DNA from: Tianweitania sediminis
GTDB taxonomy: Bacteria > Pseudomonadota > Alphaproteobacteria > Rhizobiales > Rhizobiaceae
Direction of reading: 5' to 3'
Assembly: GCF_017813335.1 (NCBI RefSeq)
Contig: NZ_JAGIYY010000003.1
Coordinates: 62,001-126,000 of the forward strand
DNA length: 64,000 nucleotides
Shown: one piece after another, positions 44,425 through 57,875 of the stretch
Numbering within the stretch: position 1 is the first letter of the stretch
Layout of the letters: the number at the start of each line of letters is the position of its first letter
Translations under genes and position numbers: made by a program
The notes under the pieces: generated by a model
What the model was told of the DNA's origin: nothing
The model's input: the letters and a program-made list of their open reading frames with translations, nothing else
The model's database searches: none

Positions 44425-45291
44425 TCAGGTGCCGAGGATCGAAGCTCCAGCCCGCGAAATCCAGGAGCCGGTATTTTCCCGCGGCTCCAATCCGCCGGAC
44501 TGCAGCAACGCGTAGGAGTCTTTGTACCACTGGCTGTCCGGATAATTCTGGCCGAGCACGGCAGCCGCAGTTTGCGCTTCCGAAGCGAGACCCATCGCCA
44601 GATAGGTTTCCGTCAGGCGAGCCAGCGCTTCCTCGACGTGCCGGGTGTTGGAATAAACCTCCACCACGTAACGGAAGCGCTTGGCAGCCGCGATATATTC
44701 ACGCCGCTCGAGATAATAGCGGCCCACCTGCATTTCCTTCCCGGCGAGCTGGTCGCGGGCAAAGCGGATCTTCGCGTTGGCATCCTCGACATATTCCGAC
44801 TCGGGCCAGCGCTGGGTCACCTCTTCCATTGCCTCGATGGCGCGACGCGATTCCTTCTGGTCCTGCGTCACGTCCTTTATCTGACGGAAGTAGCTTAGGC
44901 CCACGATATACTGCGCGTAAGCGGCATCTTCCGAGGACGGGTAAAGCTGGACATAGCGCTTGCCCGCGTTGATCGCTTCCTCGTAGCGGCCCTGCCGGTA
45001 ATTGGTGAATGCACCCATCACCATCGATTTGCGGGCATATTCCGAATAGGGGTGCTGCCGGTCGACGGCGTCGAACTTCTTTGCAGCCTCGCTGAGGCGG
45101 CCGGAGTTCAGGTTCGCGAGACCCTGGTTGTACAGCTGGTCCGCCGGTTCGGTCTGTTCGACATAGGTCGCCAGGTCGATGTCATCGTTGGAAGCACAGG
45201 CACTCAGCGCGATTGGCACGGCTGCGAGGCCCGCAAGAACCAGGATACGCTGAGCCAGAAACAACATTTCAGCAATCGAATGAACGGCCAT
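44425..45291 (-). CDS. bamD: Outer membrane assembly lipoprotein BamD
   Basis: Essential lipoprotein of the BAM complex, which inserts beta-barrel proteins into the outer membrane. 288 residues: a signal peptide with lipobox LSAC (the lipidated Cys near residue 32) and five TPR-like repeats ([60 protein letters not shown]). ATG 45291 is chosen with GAGG upstream; GTG 45309 and ATG 45267 are alternatives. Follows lpxC and precedes recN in the same direction. Confidence 0.94.
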   Translation of the reverse strand: MAVHSIAEMLFLAQRILVLAGLAAVPIALSACASNDDIDLATYVEQTEPADQLYNQGLANLNSGRLSEAAKKFDAVDRQHPYSEYARKSMVMGAFTNYRQGRYEEAINAGKRYVQLYPSSEDAAYAQYIVGLSYFRQIKDVTQDQKESRRAIEAMEEVTQRWPESEYVEDANAKIRFARDQLAGKEMQVGRYYLERREYIAAAKRFRYVVEVYSNTRHVEEALARLTETYLAMGLASEAQTAAAVLGQNYPDSQWYKDSYALLQSGGLEPRENTGSWISRAGASILGT

Positions 45292-45449
45292 CGCTTCACC
45301 CCTCTCCACGCCCAGGCGCGGGACGCGGATCTAATAGCCCGCCCATAAACCACATCGCCCATGAGGGGCAACGCTATCAGGAGGCATTGCTGCGAATTTG
45401 TGGCGGAACGGAGATCCTGAACTACCCGGAACCCGCCTTCAAGCGCCGG

Positions 45450-46400
45450 TCACAGGCTCCAGGGCGCGAACACCGGGGCGTTGACCGCCACCATCTCGAT
45501 CGAACGGCCGCGCTCGCGTCGGGTGGTTTCCACGATCTCGAAGGCCGACGAATCGGAAAGCAGCGCCCGCAAAACGGCGGCGTTCAGCTTGTGTCCGCCG
45601 CGATAGGATCGAAACGAACCCAGGAAACGCGCCCCCGCGAGGGCAAGGTCGCCCATAGCATCAAGCATCTTGTGGCGAACGAATTCGTTGGGATAGCGCA
45701 GGCCCTCGAGATTGATGACCCGGCCGTCTTCGCCGATCACCACCGAATTTTCCAGCGAAGACCCCAGCGCATAGCCGGCTGCCCACAAGCGCTCCACGTC
45801 CTTCATGAAGCCGAAGGTGCGGGCCCGCGCGATGTCACGGCGAAAAACATCCGCATCAAGCGTCGCGGAAAAAGACTGCCGACCGATTGCGGCATCCGCG
45901 AAATCAATCTCCACCTCGAACTGAGTGCCGGCAAACGGCTTGAACTCGGCCCAGGAGGCACCCTGCTCCACCCGCACCGGCTTCAGGATCCGGATATAGC
46001 GACGCGACACATGCTGCTTTTCCAGGCCGACCTGATCGAACGCGTCAACAAAGGCGGCGGCACTGCCGTCCAGGATCGGCGCTTCCGTGCCATCCATCTC
46101 CACCAGCACATTGTCGATGCCGAGCGCGTAAAGCGCGGCCATCACATGCTCAACCGTTGCAACATGCAGGCCAGCTGGATTACCGAGCACGGTGCAGAAG
46201 TCGGTGGCGCCAACTTCCGAAAACAGCGCCCTAATTTCGCCTGCTTGCTCGCCTGACTTGGAAACGTGGAACGTAACGCCCGTGTCGGCATCGGCCGGGC
46301 TGAACTGGATCGAAACGGGCTTGCCGGTATGAACCCCGACGCCTGAGAGGGAAACACTCGCCTTCAGCGTCGTTTGGCAATCGAGAATTCCAGCGCCCAT
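45450..46400 (-). CDS. lpxC: UDP-3-O-acyl-N-acetylglucosamine deacetylase
   Basis: Zinc enzyme that commits UDP-acyl-GlcNAc to lipid A. 316 residues with the opening QTTLKASVSLSGVGVHTGKPV, first zinc-ligand His in TVEHVMAALYALGIDN (about 72-87), and the second zinc site HKMLDAMGDLAL (about 230-241). The ATG at 46400 gives the usual N-terminus; ATG 46436 would add 12 residues. It lies downstream of ftsZ, separated by a strong terminator-like hairpin, so it probably has its own promoter in the 243-base gap. Confidence 0.95.
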   Translation of the reverse strand: MGAGILDCQTTLKASVSLSGVGVHTGKPVSIQFSPADADTGVTFHVSKSGEQAGEIRALFSEVGATDFCTVLGNPAGLHVATVEHVMAALYALGIDNVLVEMDGTEAPILDGSAAAFVDAFDQVGLEKQHVSRRYIRILKPVRVEQGASWAEFKPFAGTQFEVEIDFADAAIGRQSFSATLDADVFRRDIARARTFGFMKDVERLWAAGYALGSSLENSVVIGEDGRVINLEGLRYPNEFVRHKMLDAMGDLALAGARFLGSFRSYRGGHKLNAAVLRALLSDSSAFEIVETTRRERGRSIEMVAVNAPVFAPWSL

Positions 46401-46591
46401 ATACTCGTCCAGCTTGGCGTTATCGGTTCCCTGCATCCGCCTGGGGCGGCGCGAGGTGGGTCGTCTTGCCCTGATTTGGCCGCAAGATACGCTGTGTCCG
46501 CGCGCAGACAAAATCACGCTTCATTACCCCTTGTTACGGCTCTAAGGCCGAAACTTCAGGTCTTAACATATTGTAAACACATGCTTTTCAG

Positions 46592-46626
46592 AAAACAGGG
46601 CGACCCGCGTGGGATCGCCCTGTTTC
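46592..46626 (-). terminator. Terminator after ftsZ
   Basis: AAACAGGGCGA (46593-46603) and TCGCCCTGTTT (46615-46625) form an 11-bp stem extended by CCC/GGG, with T residues on the minus-strand exit (TTTTC). It starts 18 bases after the ftsZ stop, ending the division cluster before lpxC. The symmetric A/T ends could also act on the other strand. Confidence 0.8.
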
Positions 46627-46643
46627 AGTTCATTGGAGACGGT

Positions 46644-48314
46644 TCAGTTTGCCTGGCGACGCAGGAAAGCCGGGATCTCCAGCTGATCGTCGTCTTGTGC
46701 GGCACGCGGCTGTGGTGCGACGCGGCCATGGTCATCCAGTTGCCCGCGACGCGGCGCATAAAGCGATGGGTCCTGGCTCGCTGCGCGCGGCTGCGGCTGG
46801 GCTTCCCGCAGCCGTGGTTCACGCGGCTGGGCTGGCTGGAGGCGTGCCGGCTCTTCTTCGCGACGCGACAAACCGGTGGTGAGGCGCTTCAGGAGCCCCA
46901 TCGGGCCGCGGTCTTCACCTTCGCCAGCGCGGGCGGCATGGTCCATTTCCGCACGCACGACCGGTGGGAAGTCTTCCACCCGCGGCATCCGGACGCCAGC
47001 AGGGGCCGCCTGCTGCACCGGCATGGGCGCGGCTTGAACAGGTGCCTGCTGCACAGGCTGCTGAACGGGCATCGGACGCTGTTCAGGCTGCGCGGCAGCG
47101 GGGAAAAGCTTGCTTACCGGGCGAAAGTCCTCCGCCGGAGCGGCGGCCTCCGCGCCCATTTGCGCTTCCTGGTGCATCTCCGCCATGCGCAGGGCTTCCG
47201 TGACCGGATCAATTGCAGCGCGCATCGGCTCGGCCGCCGACTGCGGGGCCTGCTGCACCGGAGCGCCGCTTTGCGCTTGAACGGGCTTCTGTGCCACCGG
47301 CTTCATCGGCTGGCGGATGGTGATCGGAGCCGCGGCGATGTCGCTGGCAGCCTTGTCGATGCCGGTGGCCACCACCGACACGCGAATAACGCCTTCCAGT
47401 TCTTCGTCGAAGGTCGCGCCGAGAATGATGTTGGCATCCTGGTCGACTTCTTCACGGATGCGGGTTGCCGCTTCGTCCACCTCGAAGAGGGTGAGATCGC
47501 GACCGCCGGTGATGGAGATCAGGAGACCCTTCGCGCCCTTCATCGACGATTCGTCGAGCAGCGGGTTGGCAATCGCAGCTTCGGCGGCAGCCATCGCACG
47601 ACCCTCGCCCGATGCTTCGCCGGTGCCCATCATGGCCTTGCCCATCTCGCGCATCACCGAACGGACGTCGGCGAAGTCGAGATTGATCAGGCCTTCCTTG
47701 ACCATCAGGTCGGTGATGCAGGCCACGCCCGAATACAGCACCTGATCGGCCATGGAGAAGGCGTCGGCGAAGGTGGTCTTGTCGTTGGCAATCCGGAACA
47801 GGTTCTGGTTCGGAATGACGATCAGCGTGTCGACCGACTTCTGCAGCTCCTCGATGCCGAGGTCTGCCGTTTTCATACGGCGGCCGCCTTCGAAGTGGAA
47901 CGGCTTGGTGACGACGCCAACGGTGAGGATGCCCTTCTCACGGGCTGCGCGCGCGACAACCGGAGCAGCACCGGTGCCCGTGCCACCGCCCATGCCAGCC
48001 GTCACAAAGCACATATGGGTGTTCGACAGATGATCGATGATCTCGTCGATGCATTCTTCCGCTGCGGCGCGACCAACTTCCGGCTGCGATCCCGCACCGA
48101 GACCTTCGGTGACATTGGCGCCGAGCTGGATCAGGCGCTCGGCCTTCGACATCGTCAGCGCCTGCGCATCAGTATTGGCCACAACGAATTCAACACCGCG
48201 CAGACCGGCGGTGATCATGTTGTTGACCGCATTGCCGCCGCCGCCGCCAACACCAAAGACGGTGATGCGAGGCTTCAGCTCGGTGATGTCCGGCCTTTGA
48301 AGGTTGATGGTCAT
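46644..48314 (-). CDS. ftsZ: Cell division protein FtsZ
   Basis: Tubulin-like GTPase forming the Z-ring. 556 residues, much longer than the roughly 380 of enteric FtsZ. The globular GTPase part (about 1-320) has [12 protein letters not shown] and the tubulin signature [13 protein letters not shown] (about 107-119). A long Gln/Pro/Ala-rich linker (about 330-530) leads to the conserved C-terminal peptide EIPAFLRRQ that binds FtsA and other partners. Long linkers of this sort are typical of alphaproteobacteria. It is the last division gene before the terminator and 76 bases after ftsA. Confidence 0.97.
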   Translation of the reverse strand: MTINLQRPDITELKPRITVFGVGGGGGNAVNNMITAGLRGVEFVVANTDAQALTMSKAERLIQLGANVTEGLGAGSQPEVGRAAAEECIDEIIDHLSNTHMCFVTAGMGGGTGTGAAPVVARAAREKGILTVGVVTKPFHFEGGRRMKTADLGIEELQKSVDTLIVIPNQNLFRIANDKTTFADAFSMADQVLYSGVACITDLMVKEGLINLDFADVRSVMREMGKAMMGTGEASGEGRAMAAAEAAIANPLLDESSMKGAKGLLISITGGRDLTLFEVDEAATRIREEVDQDANIILGATFDEELEGVIRVSVVATGIDKAASDIAAAPITIRQPMKPVAQKPVQAQSGAPVQQAPQSAAEPMRAAIDPVTEALRMAEMHQEAQMGAEAAAPAEDFRPVSKLFPAAAQPEQRPMPVQQPVQQAPVQAAPMPVQQAAPAGVRMPRVEDFPPVVRAEMDHAARAGEGEDRGPMGLLKRLTTGLSRREEEPARLQPAQPREPRLREAQPQPRAASQDPSLYAPRRGQLDDHGRVAPQPRAAQDDDQLEIPAFLRRQAN

Positions 48315-48390
48315 TTTTCGTCGTCCTTTTCGCCTTTTCCTGCCGCGTCGCCGCCGCGGCTGACATGGGGACCGAAGTCCCCGCCAAACT

Positions 48391-49701
48391 CTAGAAACTG
48401 TTGCGCAACCACTGGCTCACACGACTGAACCGTCCACCGGTTCCGGTCAGCCGGTGGGATACACCGCCCCGCACCTGGCCGATCTCGAAGTCGGCCACTT
48501 GCGGGTAGATCATCAGGCCGACCGCCGTTGCGAAGGCCGGCCCTTTCGCCGCTTCGGGCAGACCGGCGACGCCCAAGGGGCGACCGATCCGCACGTTGCG
48601 GCCGAGAACACGCCGGGCTGATTCCGGCAGCCCCTGCAATTGAGCACCACCGCCCGTCAGCACCACCCGCTTGCCGACAAGGTGGCTGCTGCCGGACTGC
48701 GTGAGCCGATCGCGCACGATCTCCAGTGTTTCCTCGATACGGGCACGGATGATCCGGTTCATGGCAGCACGCGGGATCTGCATGCCGCCGTCATCATCGC
48801 CGCTGCCGATCGGCTGAACCGTTACGAGATCGCGGTCGTCGCCGTTGGCCGGCAATGCGGAACCATGCATGACCTTCATGCGCTCCGCGTCGTCCATAGC
48901 CGTGGAAAGGCCGCGGGCGAGGTCCATGGTGACATGTGCCCCGCCGATCGGGATTGAAGAGGCATAAACCATCTTGCCCGCAAAGAAGACGGACATGGTT
49001 GTGGTGCCCGCGCCGATGTCGATGCAGGCAGCGCCCATCTCGCCCTCGTCATCCACAAGAGCCGAAAGGCCGCTGGCATAAGGCGTTGCCACAAGGCATT
49101 CCACCGACAGGTGCGCCCGGTTGATGGCGAGTTCGAGGTTACGCAGCGGCGCAGCGTCCGCCGTCAGCACATGCATGTCGACGCCAAGAACGTCGCCCAC
49201 CATGCCGCGCGGATCCTGGATGCCGCGCTCCGTATCCAAGGAGAAGCCGACTGGAAGCGTATGCACCACCTGCCGCTCGTGGCGCAGGGCCTGGCGGGCA
49301 CCCGCTTCAAGCACGCGCTTGACATCGGCATCATCGGTTTCATGGCCGCCGAGATTGACGGTGGCCGCCGAAGCTTCGCTCTTCAGGCGCCCGGAGGACA
49401 GGTTGACGATGAGCGAATCGATGGTGAGGCCAGCCATGCGCTCAGCGGCGTCGACCGCCAACCGGATCGCCTGCTCCGCACGATCCAGATCGACGATCAC
49501 GCCCGACTTCACGCCGCGCGACCTTTGATGACCGATGCCCAGGACCTGAATGCGATGGGTGCGCCCACGCAGCAGCTGGCTTTCCTCGCATGGCTTCAGC
49601 TTGGCGATGATGCAGCAAATCTTGTGCGAACCAATGTCCAGCACCGACACGATGCCGGAGCGCTTGGCCGGATGATCAGACGATGTTCCCAGCCAGCTCA
49701 T
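48391..49701 (-). CDS. ftsA: Cell division protein FtsA
   Basis: Actin-like ATPase that tethers FtsZ to the membrane. 436 residues with [15 protein letters not shown] as the phosphate-1 motif (about 19-33), the SHS2 region around [14 protein letters not shown], phosphate-2 [14 protein letters not shown] (about 225-238), adenosine motif [13 protein letters not shown], and a C-terminal amphipathic helix [12 protein letters not shown], the membrane anchor. Overlaps the ftsQ stop by four bases. Confidence 0.96.
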   Translation of the reverse strand: MSWLGTSSDHPAKRSGIVSVLDIGSHKICCIIAKLKPCEESQLLRGRTHRIQVLGIGHQRSRGVKSGVIVDLDRAEQAIRLAVDAAERMAGLTIDSLIVNLSSGRLKSEASAATVNLGGHETDDADVKRVLEAGARQALRHERQVVHTLPVGFSLDTERGIQDPRGMVGDVLGVDMHVLTADAAPLRNLELAINRAHLSVECLVATPYASGLSALVDDEGEMGAACIDIGAGTTTMSVFFAGKMVYASSIPIGGAHVTMDLARGLSTAMDDAERMKVMHGSALPANGDDRDLVTVQPIGSGDDDGGMQIPRAAMNRIIRARIEETLEIVRDRLTQSGSSHLVGKRVVLTGGGAQLQGLPESARRVLGRNVRIGRPLGVAGLPEAAKGPAFATAVGLMIYPQVADFEIGQVRGGVSHRLTGTGGRFSRVSQWLRNSF

Positions 49702-50627
49702 ATCCGCTTACCCGCTTTTTTGGCGGCCTTCTTTTCGGCCTCGAGCTGGGCGACGCGGCGCTCCATGGCTCCTGGCGTGAGCTGCACAATGAAGCGCTCC
49801 TTGAAGCGCAGATCGACTGCCGCAATGTCGCGCGACAGGAGGCCCTGCTCCGCATCAAGAGCCAGAAGCTCCTTGATGGCGCCGTGAAAGTCGTTTTCCG
49901 GCAGTTTGATGCGCACGCCGTTCGCGAGATAAAGATCCCAGCGGCGCTCGGCCACGAGGTTGATAGCCTTCACCTCGCCGGCAAGCTTTGGGTAGGCCGC
50001 GAGTTCAGCCATGAAGGCGGCCGCCTTCTGCGGCGCGCCAGCCCCAATCACCAGCGGCAAGTCGCGGACGTTGCGACCATCGAAAGGCGCAATCGGCCGA
50101 CCATCAGCCTGGATCACCGTGAGGTCATTACCCTGCTGCCAGACCGCAAACGGCACGCGTTCGCTAATCGCCACTTCGATGGCGTCCGGATAAATCTTGC
50201 GGACGGTCGCAGCTTCAACCCAGGGCAGTTCAAGCAGGCGCTCGCGCGCCGCGTCGGCGCTGAAGCCGACGAGCGCCGTCCAGCCACTCAACTGCAACTG
50301 GCCAAGCACGTCGATCTCGGAGGTCTGATGATCGCCGCTGACGCGAATGTCGGTGACGGCGAAGCCCGTGCGCGCGGTAACCGCCTGCATCACGGCCGGC
50401 ATATGCCCGCCGACGATGCCGCCGTAGATGCCGGACGCAACAAGAAGCGCAACGCTGAGACCCGTCGCAGCAAAGCGCGGGATGCGGGCTTCAACATCCT
50501 CCAGACGCGACAACATACGCATCGGGCGGCGAAGGAATCTCGGAACAACAAGGCTTTCGTGAAACTGTTCGCCGGGACGAAAGCTCCTGCGCGATCCGTT
50601 AGGAAAACCCGACCTCAACGCGAACAC
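49698..50627 (-). CDS. ftsQ: Cell division protein FtsQ
   Basis: Bitopic inner-membrane divisome scaffold. 309 residues from GTG 50627: a cytoplasmic basic segment with [22 protein letters not shown], one transmembrane helix (about 45-65, [17 protein letters not shown]), a periplasmic POTRA domain ([21 protein letters not shown]) and the beta domain ([19 protein letters not shown]). The GTG lies 13 bases inside the ddl gene and has GGAGG seven bases upstream; a longer frame would overlap ddl deeply. Downstream it overlaps ftsA by four bases. Confidence 0.92.
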   Translation of the reverse strand: MFALRSGFPNGSRRSFRPGEQFHESLVVPRFLRRPMRMLSRLEDVEARIPRFAATGLSVALLVASGIYGGIVGGHMPAVMQAVTARTGFAVTDIRVSGDHQTSEIDVLGQLQLSGWTALVGFSADAARERLLELPWVEAATVRKIYPDAIEVAISERVPFAVWQQGNDLTVIQADGRPIAPFDGRNVRDLPLVIGAGAPQKAAAFMAELAAYPKLAGEVKAINLVAERRWDLYLANGVRIKLPENDFHGAIKELLALDAEQGLLSRDIAAVDLRFKERFIVQLTPGAMERRVAQLEAEKKAAKKAGKRI

Positions 50628-51541
50628 GACGCGTCCTCCACCATCCAACTCAACAAGTCGCCGAAGGAATGCCCTGCCTGAGCGGCAATTTCGGGCACCA
50701 GCGATGTCGGCGTCATTCCGGGTTGAGTGTTGATCTCCAACCAGACGACTTCCCCGTTTTCGGAGAAGCGATCGTCGTAGCGGAAGTCCGACCGGGTCAC
50801 GCCCCGGCACCCAATCGCTTGATGAGCCTTGAGGGCGAGTTTCTGTACAGTTTGGTAAATATTCGATGAAAGTTTTGCCGGAACCTCGTGTTTGGAGCCG
50901 CCCGCGACGTATTTGGAATCATAATCGTAGAAGGCGTGGCCGACCGGCAGGATCTCACACACGCCGAGCGCCACATCGCCCATCACCGCGCAGGTCAGCT
51001 CGCGGCCATACACGTAGCGCTCAACCATCACCGTATCACCGTACGGCCAGTCGGACGCGCCGATCCGCTGCGGCGGAAAGGGCTGGTCTTCCTTGACGAT
51101 CACGACGCCGAAGCTCGACCCTTCACTGACCGGCTTCACCACGTAAGGCGGCTTCAAGGGATGCTTGCTGCCGATGGACAGGCGGTTCATCACGCGCGAT
51201 TCGGCAACAGGAATTCCCTGCGCGCTGGCCACCCGCTTTGCCAGATCCTTGTTCATAGCAAGAGCTGACGAAAGCACTCCCGAATGGGTGTAGGGGATCT
51301 GCAGATATTCGAGAACGCCCTGGATCGTTCCGTCCTCGCCGTAAGGACCATGAAGGGCGTTGAAGGCGACATCAGGCTTGAGTTCCGCAAGCACCTGGCT
51401 GACGTCGTTGCCGACATCCACACGCGTCACGGTGTAGCCTTCGGCTTCCAGATGGTCGGCGCATGCCTTGCCTGACGACAGGCTGACGGGGCGCTCGGAC
51501 GAGAACCCGCCCATCAGCACCGCCACATGCTTTTTCCCCAT
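50615..51541 (-). CDS. ddl: D-alanine--D-alanine ligase
   Basis: ATP-grasp enzyme that makes the D-Ala-D-Ala dipeptide of peptidoglycan. 308 residues with the N-terminal [16 protein letters not shown], the [18 protein letters not shown]-grasp lysine region (about 131-145), and the Mg-binding [23 protein letters not shown] near the C-terminus. The gene is the ddlB-like copy within the division cluster, ahead of ftsQ. The region upstream (to murB) is 261 bases long and may hold a promoter. Confidence 0.95.
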   Translation of the reverse strand: MGKKHVAVLMGGFSSERPVSLSSGKACADHLEAEGYTVTRVDVGNDVSQVLAELKPDVAFNALHGPYGEDGTIQGVLEYLQIPYTHSGVLSSALAMNKDLAKRVASAQGIPVAESRVMNRLSIGSKHPLKPPYVVKPVSEGSSFGVVIVKEDQPFPPQRIGASDWPYGDTVMVERYVYGRELTCAVMGDVALGVCEILPVGHAFYDYDSKYVAGGSKHEVPAKLSSNIYQTVQKLALKAHQAIGCRGVTRSDFRYDDRFSENGEVVWLEINTQPGMTPTSLVPEIAAQAGHSFGDLLSWMVEDASCSR

Positions 51542-51802
51542 CCGATTCCAAGCCCCAGCCGTTACAGGTTCTGTCTAGCGCTCGAACATGGCTTGAGCCT
51601 TGCGGGTGATAGCGCGGGCCAGTTCGGCCAGCACCTTTTGTCAGCCCTTGGGCGCAAATCATGCGTGCTGAGGAACTCAGGAATCAGAGGCAGGAAGAGG
51701 TGACAAGCGGCCAAACCCGCTGGAGCGGTTTTGCGCGGTCACTATGGTATTTTAGACTCAGGTGATGGGCCGATGCCGCAGTGGCACCGACCAAATAAAG
51801 GT
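51542..51802 (-). other. Intergenic gap murB-ddl with a possible internal promoter
   Basis: At 261 bases this is the longest gap in the otherwise overlapping murE-ftsZ run, with no coding frame recognised. An AT-rich TAAAAT (51754-51749, minus strand) could be a -10 element, but no good -35 lies at the right distance. A promoter feeding ddl-ftsQAZ here is plausible by analogy with other alphaproteobacteria. Confidence 0.35.
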
Positions 51803-52768
51803 CTAGAGCAACTGCCCCAGAAACTCCTGCACTTCACGACCCGGGCGGAAGTCACCCACGCGCTTGATTTCCCATTCAAGCCTGATGTCGGATGCGGCCA
51901 GCACCCGCGCGCGAACAGTTTCGCCAAGCAATTCAAGCTCGTACGACGAAGCGCTGCCAGTATTGATCATGAAGTTGCAATGCATGGGAGACATTTGAGC
52001 GCCGCCAATCATCAAGCCTCGGCAGCCCGCCTTGTCGATCTCCTTCCAGGCGGACGTTCCTTCCGGGTTCTTGAAGGTTGAGCCGCCGGTCTTCTCGCGG
52101 ATGGGCTGGACGCTTTCGCGATGATCGCGCACGGCGTCCATGTTTGCGCGGATCGTGGCGCGATCGTCCGGAAAGCCTTCCAAAACGGCAGACGTGAAGA
52201 TCAGATCCCTAGGCGCAGAAGAATGACGGTAGGCGTATCCCATGTCCTCGTTGGTGAGAACGAGGCGCTCCCCCTTCCGCGTCAGGGCGCGGACTTCCAC
52301 CACGCGTTCGCGCGTTTCAAAGCCATTGGCGCCCGCATTCATCCGCAAAGCGCCGCCGATGCTGCCGGGAATCCCGTGGAAGAAGTGGAAGCCGCCGATC
52401 CCGGCGTCATACGCGACGCCTGAAACGTGCTTGTCCGGCGTGGCGGCACCGGCTTCGATCTGCGTTTCGGAAAGAGCGTTGGCGGTCCCGAAGCCCTTGG
52501 CCGACAAGCGGACCACGAAGCCACGAACCCCATTTTCGCGCACAAGAAGGTTGGAGCCAATGCCCACAACCATCACCGGGACTTCTTCGGGCACCGCCTT
52601 GAGGAAGTCTGCAAGATCCTCTTCATCCGCCGGCTGAAACAAGACGTCCGCGGGGCCACCGGCGCGGAACCAGGTGATTTTTTCCATCGCCGAGTCCGGC
52701 GTCAGCCGGCCGCGCAGGCCAGACAGTCTGTCACCGAGTTTCGCAAGCAGGTCGCTGCCGGCCGTCAT
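51803..52768 (-). CDS. murB: UDP-N-acetylenolpyruvoylglucosamine reductase
   Basis: FAD-dependent reductase that completes UDP-MurNAc. 321 residues with the FAD-binding [14 protein letters not shown] and [16 protein letters not shown] (about 75-90), [18 protein letters not shown] (about 128-145), and the catalytic Ser in [13 protein letters not shown] with a C-terminal Glu region. ATG 52768 overlaps the murC stop by four bases (ATGA). Type IIa form in size, as usual for proteobacteria of this group. Confidence 0.95.
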   Translation of the reverse strand: MTAGSDLLAKLGDRLSGLRGRLTPDSAMEKITWFRAGGPADVLFQPADEEDLADFLKAVPEEVPVMVVGIGSNLLVRENGVRGFVVRLSAKGFGTANALSETQIEAGAATPDKHVSGVAYDAGIGGFHFFHGIPGSIGGALRMNAGANGFETRERVVEVRALTRKGERLVLTNEDMGYAYRHSSAPRDLIFTSAVLEGFPDDRATIRANMDAVRDHRESVQPIREKTGGSTFKNPEGTSAWKEIDKAGCRGLMIGGAQMSPMHCNFMINTGSASSYELELLGETVRARVLAASDIRLEWEIKRVGDFRPGREVQEFLGQLL

Positions 52769-54177
52769 GCAGCCACCGCACCACCGCTGAGGTCGCCGGG
52801 CAAGGCATAGGCCCATTGCGTGATGTTGCCGGCGCCGAGGAACACGACATAATCGCCAGGCTTGGCAACCGAGCGCACCACACCCGAAATCAGCTGCGGC
52901 CCTTCAATGAAGCGGGCGTCGCGATGGCCGGCGGCGCGCGCGGCAGAGGCTAGCGTTTCCGAGTTGATGCCGTCGATCGGGTCCTCGCCCGCCGCGTAGA
53001 CCGGCGCGAGCAGCACCGTGTCGGCATCGTTGAAACAGGAAGCGAACTCGTCAAACAGGTCGCGCAGCCGGGTGAAGCGATGCGGTTGCGCAATGGCGAT
53101 CACACGGCCACTGGTGGACTCGCGCGCAGCCTTGAGAACGGCGCGGATTTCCACGGGATGATGACCGTAATCGTCGAACACCTCGACGCCATTCCAGCTG
53201 CCGGTGTGCGTAAAGCGACGCTTGACGCCGCTGAACCCTTCCAATCCGCGGCGCAAGCCCGCTTCGCGGATGCCGAGCTCGTAAGCGACGGCAATGGCGG
53301 CGGTCGCGTTGGACACGTTGTGGCGACCCGGCATCGGTAGCCTGAGGTCCGTCATCTCGACTGTGGAGCCCGTTTTGCGATCCCGGATCACCACGTCGAA
53401 AACGGACTTCGCTCCTTCAAAGCGGTGATTGGCAAAACGCACATCCGCCTGCGGGTTTTCGCCGTAGGTGACGACACGGCGATCCTCGATGCGGCCAACC
53501 AGCGCCTGCACTTCCGGATGATCGATGCACATCACGCCGAAGCCATAAAACGGCACATTCTCGACGAACTGGCGAAACGCCGCGCGCACGCGGTCGAAGC
53601 TGCCATAGTGATCGAGATGTTCGGGGTCGATGTTGGTCACCACGGCGATCTCGGCCGGCAGCTTAAGGAACGTGCCGTCGCTTTCGTCGGCTTCCACCAC
53701 CATCCAGTCGCCTTCGCCCATGCGCGCGTTGGTGCCGAGCGCGTTGATGATTCCGCCGTTGATGACGGTCGGATCAAGGCCGCCGGCCTCCAGAAGGGCC
53801 GCAACCATCGAGGTGGTGGTGGTCTTGCCGTGGGTGCCGCCGATGGCCACGGCCTGGCGGAAGCGCATCAGCTCCGCCAACATCTCGGCACGACGCACGA
53901 TCGGCAGCGACTTTTCGCGCGCCGCCATGAGTTCCGGGTTGGTTTTCTTGATGGCGGTGGACACCACCACCACTTCGGCGTTGCCGAGATTTTCCGCCTT
54001 ATGGCCAACGAAGCAGGTGATGCCCTTGTCGCGCAGACGCTGCAGGTTTGGGCCATCAGATTGATCCGAGCCCTGGACCTCATAGCCGAGATTCTTCAGC
54101 ACTTCGGCAATGCCGCTCATGCCGATGCCGCCGATACCGATGAAATGGACGAGGCCGATCGTCTTGGACATCTTCAT
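52765..54177 (-). CDS. murC: UDP-N-acetylmuramate--L-alanine ligase
   Basis: Adds the first peptide residue to UDP-MurNAc. 470 residues with the N-terminal [24 protein letters not shown]-binding segment, the P-loop [12 protein letters not shown] (about 112-123), the DPEHLDHYG Mg site, [12 protein letters not shown], and C-terminal [10 protein letters not shown]. It starts at 54177 (MKMSKTIG) or 54171; the overlap with the murG stop (four bases) favours the former. Embedded between murG and murB. Confidence 0.96.
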   Translation of the reverse strand: MKMSKTIGLVHFIGIGGIGMSGIAEVLKNLGYEVQGSDQSDGPNLQRLRDKGITCFVGHKAENLGNAEVVVVSTAIKKTNPELMAAREKSLPIVRRAEMLAELMRFRQAVAIGGTHGKTTTTSMVAALLEAGGLDPTVINGGIINALGTNARMGEGDWMVVEADESDGTFLKLPAEIAVVTNIDPEHLDHYGSFDRVRAAFRQFVENVPFYGFGVMCIDHPEVQALVGRIEDRRVVTYGENPQADVRFANHRFEGAKSVFDVVIRDRKTGSTVEMTDLRLPMPGRHNVSNATAAIAVAYELGIREAGLRRGLEGFSGVKRRFTHTGSWNGVEVFDDYGHHPVEIRAVLKAARESTSGRVIAIAQPHRFTRLRDLFDEFASCFNDADTVLLAPVYAAGEDPIDGINSETLASAARAAGHRDARFIEGPQLISGVVRSVAKPGDYVVFLGAGNITQWAYALPGDLSGGAVAA

Positions 54178-55316
54178 GGCCGTCCTCCCTGCTTGATGTG
54201 TTCAACCGTCTGGCCGGCTGCAATAGCTTCTGCCAAATCGGCAAGCAAGCCGGCGGCGTTTGGCTTGCCGGCCAGGCGCGCCGCAGCCGCCATCTTAGCG
54301 AGGCCTTCCGCGTCTTCCATGCGACTTGCAAGGAGATCGGCAATGCGCTGCGGCGTCAGCGTTGCCTGTGGGTGCACTTCCGCTCCGCCGGATGCAGCCA
54401 GGGCAGCCGCGTTCGCCGCCTGATCGTGGTCGAGCGCATAGGGATAAGGGACGAACATCGCCGGCCGGCCGATCACCGCGACCTCCGAAACCGTGGAAGC
54501 GCCGGAGCGGGAGATCACGAGATGCGCATCAGCGATGCGCTGCGCCATGTCGGTAAAGAAGGGCGAGACCTCGACCGCCAGACCAAGTTCAGCATAGCGG
54601 GCGCGGACCTCTGCTTCGTCTTCAGCTCGGGCCTGTTGAACGATGCGAAGCCGCTCCCGAAGTGGGGCAGGCAAAAGCGATACCGCGGCCGGAATGGCTT
54701 GCGAGAAGAATTGGGCGCCCTGGCTTCCGCCAAAAACCAGAAGGCGGAAAGGCTCGGCGGCCGATGGCGCGTTGAAAGGGCGTGCTGCGGCTTCGAGCAC
54801 CGCCGGTCTGACGGGATTTCCTGTCGCAAAGACCTTGGCCGCATGCGGGCCGCCACCTTCGGGAAGAAAGCCGCCCGCGATCGCTGTCACGCGCGGAGCA
54901 AGCCCCTTGTTGGCGCGCCCCATCACCGCGTTTTGTTCGTGGATGAGGGTTGGCACGCCGCGGCGAGTGGCCGCGTAGAGCGGCGGAAGCGTGGGATAGC
55001 CGCCGAAGCCGATCACGATCTTCGGCTTCAAGCGATTAATCAGGATTGTGGATTCCCGAAAGCCGCGCCAGATCGTCCAAACGGCGCGGCTGAGTGCAAG
55101 CGGGTTGCGGGAACCGAAGGTGGACGCCGAAACCTGGTGCACGGCGGCGGCCGGAAAACTGCCGGAAAAACGATTGGCGCGATTGTCGGTCACGAGGTGC
55201 ACGGTCCAGCCGCGCCCCGTCATCTCGTGCGCCAGCGCTTCCGCCGGGAACAGGTGTCCTCCCGTTCCACCGGCTGAAAGAAGAACGGTGCCCTTCGTGG
55301 CGCGTGCGTCCAGCAT
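54174..55316 (-). CDS. murG: N-acetylglucosaminyltransferase MurG
   Basis: Transfers GlcNAc onto lipid I to give lipid II at the cytoplasmic membrane face. 380 residues with the glycine-rich loop [16 protein letters not shown] (about 14-29), [28 protein letters not shown] (about 205-220) and the donor-binding [24 protein letters not shown]. Four-base overlap with murC and three bases after ftsW. Confidence 0.96.
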   Translation of the reverse strand: MLDARATKGTVLLSAGGTGGHLFPAEALAHEMTGRGWTVHLVTDNRANRFSGSFPAAAVHQVSASTFGSRNPLALSRAVWTIWRGFRESTILINRLKPKIVIGFGGYPTLPPLYAATRRGVPTLIHEQNAVMGRANKGLAPRVTAIAGGFLPEGGGPHAAKVFATGNPVRPAVLEAAARPFNAPSAAEPFRLLVFGGSQGAQFFSQAIPAAVSLLPAPLRERLRIVQQARAEDEAEVRARYAELGLAVEVSPFFTDMAQRIADAHLVISRSGASTVSEVAVIGRPAMFVPYPYALDHDQAANAAALAASGGAEVHPQATLTPQRIADLLASRMEDAEGLAKMAAAARLAGKPNAAGLLADLAEAIAAGQTVEHIKQGGRP

Positions 55317-55319
55317 CGA

Positions 55320-56476
55320 CTACTCCGCCGCCGCCAGCGTCCGCCCACCGGATCGGGAGTAACCGATCTGCGATCTTTTTTCCGGACGCTTGCGGGTGAG
55401 CGCCAGCACCATCCCCATCGAAATTGCGATCGCGATGGCCGACGATCCACCGTAGGAGATAAAGGGAAGCGTCATGCCCTTGGCGGGCAGCAGCTGGACG
55501 TTGACGCCCATGTTGATGAAGGACTGCAGGCCAAACAGCGTAACCAAGCCGGTCACCGCGTAGCGCGTGAAATCATCATGTTCCTTCAAGGCGGTCGATA
55601 AACCACGCAGAACGATAAAGGCGAAGATCGCCATGATAATCAGGCAAAGGATGATGCCGAACTCTTCGCCGGCAACCGCAAACACGAAGTCGGCGTGGCT
55701 GTCGGGGATGACGCGCTTCACCGTGCCTTCGCCCGGCCCCTGCCCGAACCATCCGCCATTCACCAGCGCATCGCGCCCCATGTCGACCTGGAAGGTGTCA
55801 CCTTCACCCGTCAGGAAGCGGTCGATGCGGCCTGCCACGTGCGGAAAGATCGTGTAGGCGGCGAGCCCGCCCACCACGCCGGCGGCGCCAAGCGCGATGA
55901 TCCAGAACCATGCCATCCCGGCAACAAAAAACATGACGCACCAGGTGGCGAGCGTCAGCATGGTTTGCCCGAGATCCGGCTGCGCCACGAGGAGCGCAAT
56001 CACCAGACCGAGGAGGATCATGGCAAACAGGTTGCCGGGGATATCCGGCTGCCGTGCATGCTCGGCAAACAGCCAGGCGCAGATGATCACGAAAGCCGGC
56101 TTGAGGAATTCGGATGGCTGGACGGAAAGGCCGGCGAAGGAAATCCAGCGCCGGGCACCCTTCACTTCCACACCGACGTAAAGCACCATGACCATCAGGA
56201 GCAGCGTCATCATCAGCATGACGAGAGCGAGGCGACGGATCTGGCGGGCGTTCAGGAACGAAACCCCGATCATCACGATCGATGCCGGCACCATGAAGAT
56301 GATCTGGCGCGTCGCGAAGTGGAAGCTGTCGAGACCGATACGCTCGGCGACGGCCGGGCTGGCAGCAAAGGACAGCACCACGCCCAGGATCATCAGCATC
56401 AGAAAGGCGGCGAGGAACCAGCGGTCGATGGTCCACCACCAGTTCGAGACGGGACTGCGATCCAATCTGCTGAGCA

Positions 56477-56477
<1 letters not shown>
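55320..56477 (-). CDS. ftsW: SEDS glycosyltransferase FtsW
   Basis: Polytopic SEDS protein that polymerises lipid II at the septum with FtsI. 385 residues and about ten helices. Conserved stretches are GARRWISFAGLSVQPSEFLKP (with the catalytic-type Asp later in AQPDLGQTML), PDSHADFVFAVAGEEFG and GMTLPFISYGGSS. ATG 56477 overlaps the murD stop (TAATG). The C-terminal tail is short and basic. Confidence 0.96.
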
Positions 56478-57871
<1,394 letters not shown>

Positions 57872-57875
57872 CTGA

